64,000 bases of DNA from Sulfidibacterium sp964549335 (GTDB lineage: Bacteria; Bacteroidota; Bacteroidia; Bacteroidales; F082): positions 83,679 through 147,678 of the forward strand of contig CAZJUQ010000038.1 in NCBI GenBank assembly GCA_964549335.1. Reading direction: 5' to 3'. Under the pieces are notes generated by a model. It was given only the letters and a program-made list of their open reading frames with translations. It was not told the origin of the DNA and ran no database searches. This document shows positions 27,101 through 34,124 of the stretch, piece after piece. The position numbers and the translations under genes are program-made. How positions within the stretch are numbered: the stretch's first letter is position 1; every line of letters starts with the position of its first letter.

Positions 27101-28037
27101 TGCGCTCGGTAATATCAATAACAAAAACCGAAACTCCTATTATGTTATTGTTTTCGTCGTAAATCGGCGAGTAGCGGTTTTCCCAAAATGTTCTGTTTAA
27201 TTTTTCGTCTCCGTATTCTTCAATTAATGTCAAGTATTCACCGTGGAGTGCTTTGTCGAAATTCTTTTTTGCCTTTTTTCTGTCTTCTTTATTGCTTATA
27301 ATATCAAGCATGTTCATGCCGGCTTTAATATCGACTCCCCAAATGTTTTTCATCACCTGCTTGTGCAGCTTCGTAAAAGTCATGTAACGGTAATTCTTGT
27401 CCAGGGCGAATATTATCATTCCGTGCGGGCTTTCGATTATGGCATGCAGAATAATTTTGTCGCGGGCAATAATTTGATAGGCTGTTTTCAGTTTTTTATT
27501 GGTTTCTTTCAACTGTGTTTGGTTTGTTGCCAGTTGAATGTTTGTTTCTTGTAAATCTTTGTTTGCTTTTGCAATTTTTTCTTTTAGAAATTTTTCTTTT
27601 GTATTTTCCCTGACTATGGAAATGGCACCCGAGAACAGGCCGTTTTTAAGCATAGGCGTAAGTTTTGCCACAAACCATCTCTCTTTTCCGTTTATCTTGA
27701 GGCAGTATTCAAAGTCAGCGGTTTTACCTTGTTTAACTTTGGCAAAAGCCCCGGTAAATTCCGTTTCGAATTTCTGTGGCATCACTTCGGTGAATTTTTT
27801 GCCGAGAAACATATCGGGAGGCAAATACAGGTCTTCTTCGGCCGGAGTGTGAACAAAGGTAAACCTCATCTCCTTGTCGAAAGCGAAAACAATATCAGGC
27901 ATCGACAGGAATAAACCTTTTAATTTTATTTCGGCATCCTCCAGCAGTTTGTTTCTTTGTTTCAGTTTTTCAATTTCCGACTTTAACGTTTCTATTTTTT
28001 GTGAAAGATTTTTTTGAGTCTTGCCGTTTTGTGTCAT
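24153..28037 (-). CDS. Hybrid sensor histidine kinase with five PAS domains, GAF and receiver
   Basis: Cytoplasmic-looking hybrid kinase, 1294 aa, without clear membrane segments. Order: coiled coil 10-40, PAS about 35-155, PAS 185-310, Gln-rich heptad coiled coil 313-380, PAS 382-495, PAS 505-622, PAS 630-745, GAF 750-905, HisKA about 915-985 (phospho-acceptor His934 in NMSHEIRTPMNSILGF), HATPase about 1030-1150 (NAIKFTDKGG, DTGIGI, GSGLGLSIA), and a receiver 1175-1294 with Asp1226 in LILMDMKMPVMDG. PAS4 has a cysteine cluster (C552, C563, C566), as in some redox or cofactor-binding PAS domains. The gene starts 3 bp after cheD and is the last of the operon. The signal sensed is unknown. Confidence 0.95.
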   Translation of the reverse strand: MTQNGKTQKNLSQKIETLKSEIEKLKQRNKLLEDAEIKLKGLFLSMPDIVFAFDKEMRFTFVHTPAEEDLYLPPDMFLGKKFTEVMPQKFETEFTGAFAKVKQGKTADFEYCLKINGKERWFVAKLTPMLKNGLFSGAISIVRENTKEKFLKEKIAKANKDLQETNIQLATNQTQLKETNKKLKTAYQIIARDKIILHAIIESPHGMIIFALDKNYRYMTFTKLHKQVMKNIWGVDIKAGMNMLDIISNKEDRKKAKKNFDKALHGEYLTLIEEYGDEKLNRTFWENRYSPIYDENNNIIGVSVFVIDITERIAANEKLNALNQQLHAANQQLFAANQQLLATNQQLRATEQQLRAEEQQLRALNQQLNANEQELKKEKQFSENLLETANSIIVVLDTEAKILLFNKHAEQITGYKKEEVIGKNWFKTFTAPEQQIIYEVFLGVLQKMDEYSTYENSIICKDGSEKIINWRNTVLKTEHGEITGVLSVGTDVTKQRYIEEELRKNKIFFQSVFDGIQEPMHVIDKNFKIISTNKTLLDIIKKSQDEILGKHCYEVYQGLNERCKQCAAKNAFESKKVSVIRKTLTLEDGTQKHYEVYAFPLFKEEDGSVSQVIELTRDITESIQNEAEIRRLSAVIETTSQYVVITTLEGEVVYVNNAYLKMSKFTKEEIIGKSMFDFSTEEGISKLQNEVIPALITEGDWKGEMTVIDKDKNVFPADLVTTLLKNEKGEPEYFVAVFNDIRKRKRRELIQKVIYNITNAVLTTKNLNDFLSFIKEELGKILDTNNFYIVFYDKDSNTFSLSYHIDQKDSFKTFPSGKTLASYIIKTKKPLLATKDIKDKLVKEGKIEIIGHDSKVWLGAPLMLENEVKGVIAVQNYQDENAYSEEDLEVLEIIARQISIALERKKYEENLKNALEKAQESDRLKSAFLANMSHEIRTPMNSILGFTELLQNPKYSAEQKHEFINIIQINGKRMLDTINDIIDISKIETGQMTLSYKNTNVNEIIMDISKQLGWQAKQKGIELNYQMPLENSKAEICTDTTKLTSILTNLVKNAIKFTDKGGVLYGYELIDENSFLKFFVKDTGIGIPDERKQAIFNPFEQADIEDFDARQGSGLGLSIAKAYTEMLNGKLWFDSTVGKGSSFYFTIPFKPCKEEEEFVQTPPAKTPGDAYISKLKILIAEDNNTNLWLLSMFLADYKPEILIAENGKKAVEIAKNHPDLDLILMDMKMPVMDGYEATRKIREFNKDVVIVAQTAYALAGDDIKALEAGCNGYIAKPLNQNKLVDIINKLVNPS
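26916..27083 (-). repeat. 21-bp tandem repeats encoding a Gln-rich heptad coiled coil
   Basis: About eight imperfect 21-bp units inside the hybrid kinase encode the heptad L-x-A-x-x-Q-Q (for example LHAANQQ, LFAANQQ, LLATNQQ, LRATEQQ, LRAEEQQ). They lie between PAS2 and PAS3, residues about 319-374. Unit number could change by slippage in steps of exactly two helical turns. Confidence 0.8.
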
Positions 28038-28040
28038 ATT

Positions 28041-28562
28041 TTAATCCTCCGTAAATTTATAAAGAATCTTTTCAAAACTGTTTCCTATGGTAATAGTAAC
28101 AATACCCGTACTTAAATAAAGTTTTGCGCTTCGACGTTTGAAACCGCCGAGCGAAGTTGCCGCAATTTTCAGATTATTTCCGGCGGTTATTTTCAAAACA
28201 TTATCCGTTAATTGTTTCGCAATTATATCGTTTTGTTTCCGTAACACGTTGGCACCGCCAATTAGACATACTTTAAGTTTCTCGGGATTTACACCCTTTT
28301 CACCAAGTTTAGAAATCAGGGTGTTAATTGCATTGACGGCATATCTGTTTTGGTTTAATCCTTTGCGGGGGGCCTTGCCGGGCAACATTATGTGAGCCAT
28401 GCCTCCTGTTCCCGTTTTCATGTCATAGGTTAAAACAGCTATACACGACCCCAAAGGCGTGGAGTACAATACTCCTTCGTTTTCTCTTGTTATTACCTGC
28501 CCTGCAAACACATAGCTTATTTCGTCTTCGTAGTCGTATAATTTTGCTTGTTCGGTTATCAT
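28041..28562 (-). CDS. cheD: CheD-family chemoreceptor glutamine deamidase
   Basis: CheD-like amidohydrolase, 173 aa. The catalytic Cys40 lies in STPLGSCIAVLTYD and His57 in GGMAHIMLPG, both at the family's positions. The segment NRYAVNAINTLISKLGEKG and the late SLGGFKRRSAKLYLSTG also fit. CheD deamidates specific glutamines of chemoreceptors and often works with CheC. Here no receptor, cheA, cheW, cheC or cheY-type gene is nearby; it lies 24 bp after one histidine kinase and 3 bp before another. Its substrate may therefore be a kinase or a distant receptor, which is inference. Confidence 0.93.
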   Translation of the reverse strand: MITEQAKLYDYEDEISYVFAGQVITRENEGVLYSTPLGSCIAVLTYDMKTGTGGMAHIMLPGKAPRKGLNQNRYAVNAINTLISKLGEKGVNPEKLKVCLIGGANVLRKQNDIIAKQLTDNVLKITAGNNLKIAATSLGGFKRRSAKLYLSTGIVTITIGNSFEKILYKFTED

Positions 28563-28586
28563 TTTTCTTTTAAAAGTTATTTACCG

Positions 28587-30857
28587 TTAATCAACGGGGA
28601 TAAGAATATGGAAAACCGTACCGGCGTTTTTTTTGCTGTCGAACCAAATTTTGCCGCCCAAAGCTTCGACAAACTTTTTGCTTACCGAAAGTCCGAGACC
28701 TATACCCTCAAAAGCCCTTGCATAACCTTCGCTCACCTGTCTGAAAGGCTCGAAAATAACATCTTTGTACTGTGTTTCAATACCTTTGCCCGTATCTTTT
28801 ACCGATATTTTTACGTATCCGTTGTTCTGTATTCCGGCAGTATTTACAATTATACTTACACCTCCTTTTTTGGTAAATTTTACAGCGTTGTCAACAAGAT
28901 TTGTAACTATTTTTTCGATAACCCCGCTATCGCTGTTGATGATGAAAGCAGGGGAATCGCTTTGCAAGTTCAAAAACAGTCCTTTCGATTTTGCACTTGT
29001 GGCATAATTGTTAACAATCTGTTTGATAAGTGTTACAATGTCAAACTTATGTTTAATAAGATTGATTTTTTCAGCGCTTATTATGGAGTAATCGATAATT
29101 AAATTCAGAGTATTCATAAGTCTCATACTGCTGATTTTAATATATTTCGACATATCTTTCAAAGAGTTTATGTCGTTTTCCGATTCCATAAGCTCGGCAA
29201 ACCCCAAAATACCGTTAAGCGGAGTTCTTAGTTCGTGACTTATGTTTGCGAGGAAGTTGGTTTTGAGCTTGTTGGCTTCTTCGGCTTTTTCTTTGGCTTT
29301 TAGCAATCCTTTTTCATACTCTATTTTCAGGGTTATGTCTTCTTTTACGGCTATGAATTTTATAATTTTTCCGGAGTTATCAAAAACGGGAGTTATTATT
29401 GCCCGTTCTATGTATTCGTCGCCGTTTTTTTTGCGGTTAATAAATTCGCCCTCCCAGGTTTCGCCCGATTTAATCTTTTTCCACAACATGGGATAAATAT
29501 CTTTGGGAGTTTTACCGCTTTGAAGTATTCTTGGGTTTTGTCCCAATACTTCACCGGGACTGTAACCCGTAATTTGGGTAAAAAAATCGTTTGTGTATTC
29601 AATATTTCCGTTATAATCGGTAACAACAATACTCAAAGGACTCCTGTTCAAAGCGAGGTACAGAAGTTTAATGTCCTCGTTCTTTTTGCGCAGTTCTTCA
29701 TCTATTTTAATTTTTGCCACCTCTTTCCATACGGCATCGGTCAAAAGCCTTATTTGAAAGGCATCTTCATCAGTATAGCCGGTATCTTTGTTTGCAACGG
29801 CAATAACCGAAACAATATTTTCTTCTTCGAAAACCGGAAAAATCAAAATGTTTGATATATTCCGTTCGGCATTATATTTTTTCTCAAAATTATTTTCAAT
29901 AACGGTTTTTTTTGTTTTTAAAACTTTAGCGGGTATTTCCGTATCGAAAATTTCGTTTATCCAGTTGTTATTATTGTTGTTGTTTTGTTCGTTTTGCCAT
30001 ACAACGGGAGTAAATGTTTCCGACACTTTATCGGGTTTAAATATTGCGCCGAGTTTGCTTTCCGAAAATTCAATAATTTTTTCCAAGGAGAACTTTAAGA
30101 TTTTGTCTGTTTTTTTAATGTTACTCTCCAGAATAGTGACAAGTGTATTTAATCTTTTGGTATTGTTTTTTATTCTATCTTCCGCAAATTTTTTCTCCGT
30201 AATGTCAATAATGGTTGCTATTGCGGCAGGTTTCCCTTTGTAAAAAAACGGTATTGTGCTTCCGTTTATCCAAACGGTTTTGTTGTTTTTTGTTAATAAC
30301 CGTACATCGTACTGTTCGGGGTTTCGTTGTCCGTGAATTCTGTCTTCTATCTTTTTTCTCACCATATTTTTAAAATCGGGGTGTATCAGGTCTATAACCC
30401 GTTTTTTTAAAAATTCTTCTTTGGTGTAACCCAAAATGGAACTTAATGTTTTGTTGGTGTAATAAATTTTTTTGTCGTCGTAAATGATGATTCCCGCTGC
30501 GGTATTTTCGGTGAGCGACCTGAATAACGTTTCCGATTCTCTTAATTTCAGTTCATTCTCTTTTTGTTGTGTTCTGTCGAATATATATCCGAAAATATAT
30601 TCGGGATTCCCGTTTTTGTCGTATTCTATAAAGGCGTTTTCTTCCAAATAGAGTGTTTTCCCGTTTTTGTCGTGCATTGTCACCTCAAAGCCGGTTACTT
30701 TGCCTTTTGATTTTAATGTTTCGTAAAACCTTTTTCTGTCGTTGATATCGTTATAAAGGTTTTTTGTGCCGTAATCGTTTAATTCTTCCAACGAATCGAA
30801 ACCGAATATTTCAAAGATTTTTTTGTTACAGAAAATTATTTTTCCGTTCTGTTCCAC
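28587..30857 (-). CDS. PAS/GAF sensor histidine kinase, probably the 3' part of a split gene
   Basis: Sensor kinase, 756 aa from a GTG at 30857. PAS (N-terminus incomplete, 1-100), PAS about 108-225, GAF about 240-380, PAS about 395-510, HisKA about 530-600 with His541 in ANISHELRTPLNGILGF, HATPase about 640-755 (NLVDNAVKFTKKGG, DTGKGI, GIGLGLSVS). No receiver follows. A run of seven asparagines (residues 292-298) lies in the GAF part. The frame continues upstream through NDISGDY to a TAA that is the stop of the receiver gene, so the first PAS begins on the far side of that stop. Either the kinase starts at this GTG with a truncated PAS, or the gene was broken by a nonsense change. Confidence 0.85.
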   Translation of the reverse strand: MEQNGKIIFCNKKIFEIFGFDSLEELNDYGTKNLYNDINDRKRFYETLKSKGKVTGFEVTMHDKNGKTLYLEENAFIEYDKNGNPEYIFGYIFDRTQQKENELKLRESETLFRSLTENTAAGIIIYDDKKIYYTNKTLSSILGYTKEEFLKKRVIDLIHPDFKNMVRKKIEDRIHGQRNPEQYDVRLLTKNNKTVWINGSTIPFFYKGKPAAIATIIDITEKKFAEDRIKNNTKRLNTLVTILESNIKKTDKILKFSLEKIIEFSESKLGAIFKPDKVSETFTPVVWQNEQNNNNNNNWINEIFDTEIPAKVLKTKKTVIENNFEKKYNAERNISNILIFPVFEEENIVSVIAVANKDTGYTDEDAFQIRLLTDAVWKEVAKIKIDEELRKKNEDIKLLYLALNRSPLSIVVTDYNGNIEYTNDFFTQITGYSPGEVLGQNPRILQSGKTPKDIYPMLWKKIKSGETWEGEFINRKKNGDEYIERAIITPVFDNSGKIIKFIAVKEDITLKIEYEKGLLKAKEKAEEANKLKTNFLANISHELRTPLNGILGFAELMESENDINSLKDMSKYIKISSMRLMNTLNLIIDYSIISAEKINLIKHKFDIVTLIKQIVNNYATSAKSKGLFLNLQSDSPAFIINSDSGVIEKIVTNLVDNAVKFTKKGGVSIIVNTAGIQNNGYVKISVKDTGKGIETQYKDVIFEPFRQVSEGYARAFEGIGLGLSVSKKFVEALGGKIWFDSKKNAGTVFHILIPVD

Positions 30858-30881
30858 GTAGTCGCCCGAAATATCGTTTTA
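30858..30881 (-). other. In-frame TAA joining receiver and PAS kinase frames
   Basis: The TAA at 30881-30879 ends the receiver frame (LLFRKFI), and the same frame continues for seven sense codons (NDISGDY) into the kinase at 30857. No frameshift is needed; one base change of TAA to GAA, CAA or AAA would restore a continuous REC-PAS-PAS-GAF-PAS-HisKA-HATPase protein of about 908 residues. Confidence 0.85.
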
Positions 30882-31313
30882 GATGAATTTTCTGAAAAGG
30901 AGTTCGCGTTTAACAAGTTCTTTATCCTTTTTCAGTTTTTCGCGCAGTATTTTCCGTTCTTTTAATGCATTGTTTATTACTGCCGGCAGGCGTGTAAGAT
31001 GTTCTTTTGTAACATAATCGGTGGCCCCTTTCTTTATTAAAGATGCGGCAGTCTCTTCGTTAATCGAAACCGTAACTATAATAAAAGGGGTTTCGGGTTG
31101 TATTTCGTTGCGTAATTTTAAAGCTTCAAGTCCGTTAAATTCAGGCAAAAAATAGTCGGAAATAATAATGTCGGGATTAAAGCCGTTTAATTCTTTTAAG
31201 AAATCATTCCTGTTATCCACTTGCACCGATACGTAATTTAATGTTTTGTCAAGGTGCCGTTTAATCATTTTTACATCTTGAGCATTGTCTTCCAGAATCA
31301 GAATATGTATCAT
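30879..31313 (-). CDS. Response-regulator receiver domain, probably the 5' part of a split kinase gene
   Basis: Receiver domain, 144 aa, from the ATG at 31313 (MIHILILEDNAQDVKMIK). The acidic pair is E8/D9 in ILEDN, the phospho-acceptor Asp is in DIIISDYFLPEFNGLEAL, Thr/Ser in FIIVTVSI and the Lys in GATDYVTKEHL. After the receiver it continues with a coiled coil (LREKLKKDKELVKRELLF) that normally links to a PAS domain, then meets a TAA. It is the first gene of the kinase-cheD operon. A stand-alone receiver with a linker helix is the alternative reading. Confidence 0.85.
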   Translation of the reverse strand: MIHILILEDNAQDVKMIKRHLDKTLNYVSVQVDNRNDFLKELNGFNPDIIISDYFLPEFNGLEALKLRNEIQPETPFIIVTVSINEETAASLIKKGATDYVTKEHLTRLPAVINNALKERKILREKLKKDKELVKRELLFRKFI

Positions 31314-31409
31314 ATTAATTTTTTGCGTATAAAAGTTTGTGCAAGCCAACAAAATTTAAGTAAAACAAACACTTGATTACTTTATGTTAGCCATTATACT
31401 TTTTTGGAT

Positions 31410-31417
31410 TAATTTTG
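31410..31417 (+). promoter_or_regulatory. Candidate -7 element for lgt
   Basis: TAATTTTG at 31410-31417 fits TAnnTTTG and lies 30 bp before the lgt ATG. No well-spaced TTTG was found upstream, so confidence is modest. Confidence 0.35.
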
Positions 31418-31446
31418 TTACATCAAATGAAAAAATTTAAAAAAAT

Positions 31447-32613
31447 ATGTATCCGAGATTAAGTGACTTGATAAACGATTTGTTTGGCACTCACATACAG
31501 TTGCCTGTAATGAGCTACGGATTTTTTGTGGCGATAGCCTTTCTGATTGGTGCATGGCTTCTCTATTTGGAATTGAAGCGAAAGGGCGAAGAGGGGGTTT
31601 TTAAGCCTGAAATAAAAAGGGTTGTGGAGGGCAAACCCGCAACACCGGGAGAGCTTGTCGTTAATTTTTTAATATCATCGTTAATAGGTTTTAAACTTTA
31701 TGCGGTTTTTACCGATTATTCGCATTTTGCTTCCGATCCGCAAAATTTCCTGTTTTCCGGCAAGGGTTCTATATGGTGGGGAGTGGTTTTGGGAATAATA
31801 TATACATCTTGGTTTTGGTACGATAAAAACCGGAAGAGACTCCGTCCTCCCGAAGAGAGGGAGATAGTTATACAACCCGAAAGTCACACTTGGTCTATAG
31901 TAATTGTTGCTGCCGTTTTCGGCATAATAGGTTCAAAAATTTTTGACCAGCTTGAAAATTGGGACAGATTTGTGAACGACCCTATAGGTTCCCTGTTTTC
32001 TTTTAGCGGATTGACATTTTACGGCGGATTGATTGTAGGGGGTATTGCTGTGGTTTGGTATTCCGAAAAACATAAAATACCATGGAGACACCTCGGCGAC
32101 AGTTTGGCACCATCACTGATTATTTCATACGGAATAGGCCGCATAGGTTGCCAGGTGGCAGGCGACGGCGATTGGGGAATTGTAAACACTTTGAACAAAC
32201 CCGGTTGGCTAAGCTGGTTGCCCGATTGGCTATGGTCGTACAACTATCCGCACAATATAATAAACGAAGGTGTTCCCATTCCGGGATGCACCGGCGACCA
32301 TTGTATGCAACTGGCACAAGGGGTTTTTCCTACACCAATATACGAAACCGTCATGGCGTTGATAATTTTCGCCTTTCTATGGTCAATCAGAAAAAAGATA
32401 AAGATACCGGGAACCCTGTTTGCAATATACCTTATTCTGAACGGTATAGAACGCTTTTTTATCGAGCTCATCAGGGTTAACAACACATATGATATTTTCG
32501 GTTATCATGTAACACAAGCCGAAATAATTTCGACACTGCTGGTATTTACGGGTGTGGGACTATTGCTATTTCTGAGGAATAGATACGGTAAAAAAGTGTA
32601 TAACAAGAGTTAA
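31447..32613 (+). CDS. lgt: Prolipoprotein diacylglyceryl transferase with duplicated core segment
   Basis: Inner-membrane enzyme that moves diacylglycerol from phosphatidylglycerol to the lipobox cysteine of prolipoproteins; 388 aa, against about 260-300 usual. The Lgt signature is ISYGIGRIGCQVAGDGDWG (about 227-244). YGGLIVGG (192-199) corresponds to the HGG region, PTPIYE (295-300) and NGIERFFIELIR (332-343) to the C-terminal Arg/Glu sites. The extra length comes from a segment at about 72-130 that resembles 152-210: both read IG-K, then F--DP---LFS, then a Gly-rich helix and WY(D/S)(K/E). It is divergent from the signalling operon and stands alone. Confidence 0.9.
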   Translation: MYPRLSDLINDLFGTHIQLPVMSYGFFVAIAFLIGAWLLYLELKRKGEEGVFKPEIKRVVEGKPATPGELVVNFLISSLIGFKLYAVFTDYSHFASDPQNFLFSGKGSIWWGVVLGIIYTSWFWYDKNRKRLRPPEEREIVIQPESHTWSIVIVAAVFGIIGSKIFDQLENWDRFVNDPIGSLFSFSGLTFYGGLIVGGIAVVWYSEKHKIPWRHLGDSLAPSLIISYGIGRIGCQVAGDGDWGIVNTLNKPGWLSWLPDWLWSYNYPHNIINEGVPIPGCTGDHCMQLAQGVFPTPIYETVMALIIFAFLWSIRKKIKIPGTLFAIYLILNGIERFFIELIRVNNTYDIFGYHVTQAEIISTLLVFTGVGLLLFLRNRYGKKVYNKS

Positions 32614-32628
32614 TGAGCATTTTTATGG

Positions 32629-34026
32629 TTATTCGCCTGTTTCGTCAATTAATTCAACGTTTTTGTGTTTATTGAAAACCAAATTCACACCGAAATTAAC
32701 ATTGTATAAGTTTGTGTGTTGCGGGTTTATCATACCGACAATAGAGTTTGTGGCAAAATAGAGTTGTAATGCTCCGGCGTTAATCAATACGGTAAATCCT
32801 AAATTGTGCGATGTGAAATCGAAATTGTAATAATTTATGCCGAGGTTTAAAAACGAACCTATTTGCCTCATGTAATTAATTGAAAATGACGAAATAGCAC
32901 GTTGATCGAATAGTTCGCCGTAATATATGATTGCAGCTTTGTTTTTATCGAAAAATGTGTATGTACCGCTGAAAGTTATTTTCGGAACAAGGTTGGTGTG
33001 GTATGCGTTTTCGGTTTCGGTAAAATCGAAATTCTCTTTTAGTTCGTCGAAAAGTTTATCCGTTAGATTACCTGTAAAAGTTTTATCATCGAATATGTTT
33101 TCGAGGAAAATACCTTCGAAAGATGCGGAATCGGTTTTTATTTCGTAATTTTTAACCGGTTCGTTCCATTTTATTCTTCCCAAATCGACCAACGAAGCGG
33201 CAAAAGAGAGATTGCTTAAAGGGTTATATTTTACACCGAGGTCTATGGCATATCCTAAATTGTTGGTAAAGCCGAGCCTTCCGAAACGGTCTAAATTATC
33301 GTAAAATTCGCTGAACGATTGGGCATCTACCGAAGTGTTTATTTTGATGTCGGCACTGCCGCTGTGGACATAGGTATCCTCGTCAATTTTTAGCGTAAAA
33401 TCGGCTTTTTCTATATTAAAATTCATATTGCCTATCAAAAATTTGGGCGTTATACCAATGCTTAATTCAGGTGATATTTTACGCGAATAGCTGAAAAAAA
33501 TTTCTTGATAAATTGTTGAGGAAGAGTTGTTCCCCGAAAAGTCGGTTGTTTTCCCCACAAACTGTTCGTTGCCAAGCAGAAAAAGTGAGAGGAAATTTTT
33601 TGAATACTGGTTGTAAAATGCCGATTTGAACGACATACCGAAACGGAATTCGTTATCCCCCGACTTTATCCCCAAATACAAAAGGTTTATTGTTGTATTT
33701 TCGGATAAAATGTTCTGGTCTTTTAAAGAGTTTAACAATCCTTCGGGATTAAGGTATAGAGAGTCGTCGCGATAGGTCAGATAATCGTCATATTTAAAAC
33801 TGCTTCTTATCTCATTATCAATACGGTTGATTAAGGGGATTCCGATAAAAAACGCGTTGTCGCCGTGAAGCATTACGGCAGGATTGATTTGGGAGTTTTG
33901 AGGGTAATTTTCCGCCATAAAAAGCCCGTGACTGAATTGTGAAAAAATCAATTCGGGGAATACGGCGAACATTAATGAAAACAAAAAGACGGCAACAGTT
34001 CTCTTTTTTATTTTTTCTTTTGTCAT
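32629..34026 (-). CDS. Outer-membrane beta-barrel-like protein, DUF5723 family
   Basis: Predicted outer-membrane protein, 465 aa. The N-terminus has a signal peptide (VAVFLFSLMFAVFPELIFS, cleavage near SQF). Next comes the conserved start of the mature protein, SHGLFMAENYPQNSQINPAV, like the DUF5723 N-terminal region. The remainder is alternating hydrophobic/aromatic strands, as in a porin-type barrel (for example LNLGINYYNFDFTSHNLGF). Function is unknown. It lies just downstream of a strong terminator for the neighbouring T9SS gene, so it is probably separately transcribed. Confidence 0.7.
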   Translation of the reverse strand: MTKEKIKKRTVAVFLFSLMFAVFPELIFSQFSHGLFMAENYPQNSQINPAVMLHGDNAFFIGIPLINRIDNEIRSSFKYDDYLTYRDDSLYLNPEGLLNSLKDQNILSENTTINLLYLGIKSGDNEFRFGMSFKSAFYNQYSKNFLSLFLLGNEQFVGKTTDFSGNNSSSTIYQEIFFSYSRKISPELSIGITPKFLIGNMNFNIEKADFTLKIDEDTYVHSGSADIKINTSVDAQSFSEFYDNLDRFGRLGFTNNLGYAIDLGVKYNPLSNLSFAASLVDLGRIKWNEPVKNYEIKTDSASFEGIFLENIFDDKTFTGNLTDKLFDELKENFDFTETENAYHTNLVPKITFSGTYTFFDKNKAAIIYYGELFDQRAISSFSINYMRQIGSFLNLGINYYNFDFTSHNLGFTVLINAGALQLYFATNSIVGMINPQHTNLYNVNFGVNLVFNKHKNVELIDETGE

Positions 34027-34055
34027 AACACAATTTTTGTCTGTTGTTTTTTACA

Positions 34056-34082
34056 CAAATATATATAAAATATTACCGAGCG
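34056..34082 (-). promoter_or_regulatory. Candidate promoter of the DUF5723-like gene
   Basis: On the minus strand TATATTTG (34063-34056) matches the -7 consensus, 30 bp before the ATG. The -33 position carries TTTCC inside the terminator hairpin rather than TTTG, so it is an imperfect promoter. Confidence 0.4.
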
Positions 34083-34110
34083 GAAACTTATGCGAGTTTC
34101 CGCTCGGTAA
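34073..34110 (-). terminator. Perfect 16-bp hairpin terminator
   Basis: TTACCGAGCGGAAACT (34073-34088) and AGTTTCCGCTCGGTAA (34095-34110) pair perfectly with a 6-nt loop. It lies 14 bp past the stop of the minus-strand gene ending at 34125, which it most likely terminates. Confidence 0.8.
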
Positions 34111-34124
34111 ATATTCATTTGCAA

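Noticed and set aside
29945..29990. AAC/AAT microsatellite giving seven asparagines in the GAF part of the kinase
   Set aside because: In-frame and short; probably neutral and only weakly suggestive of slippage.
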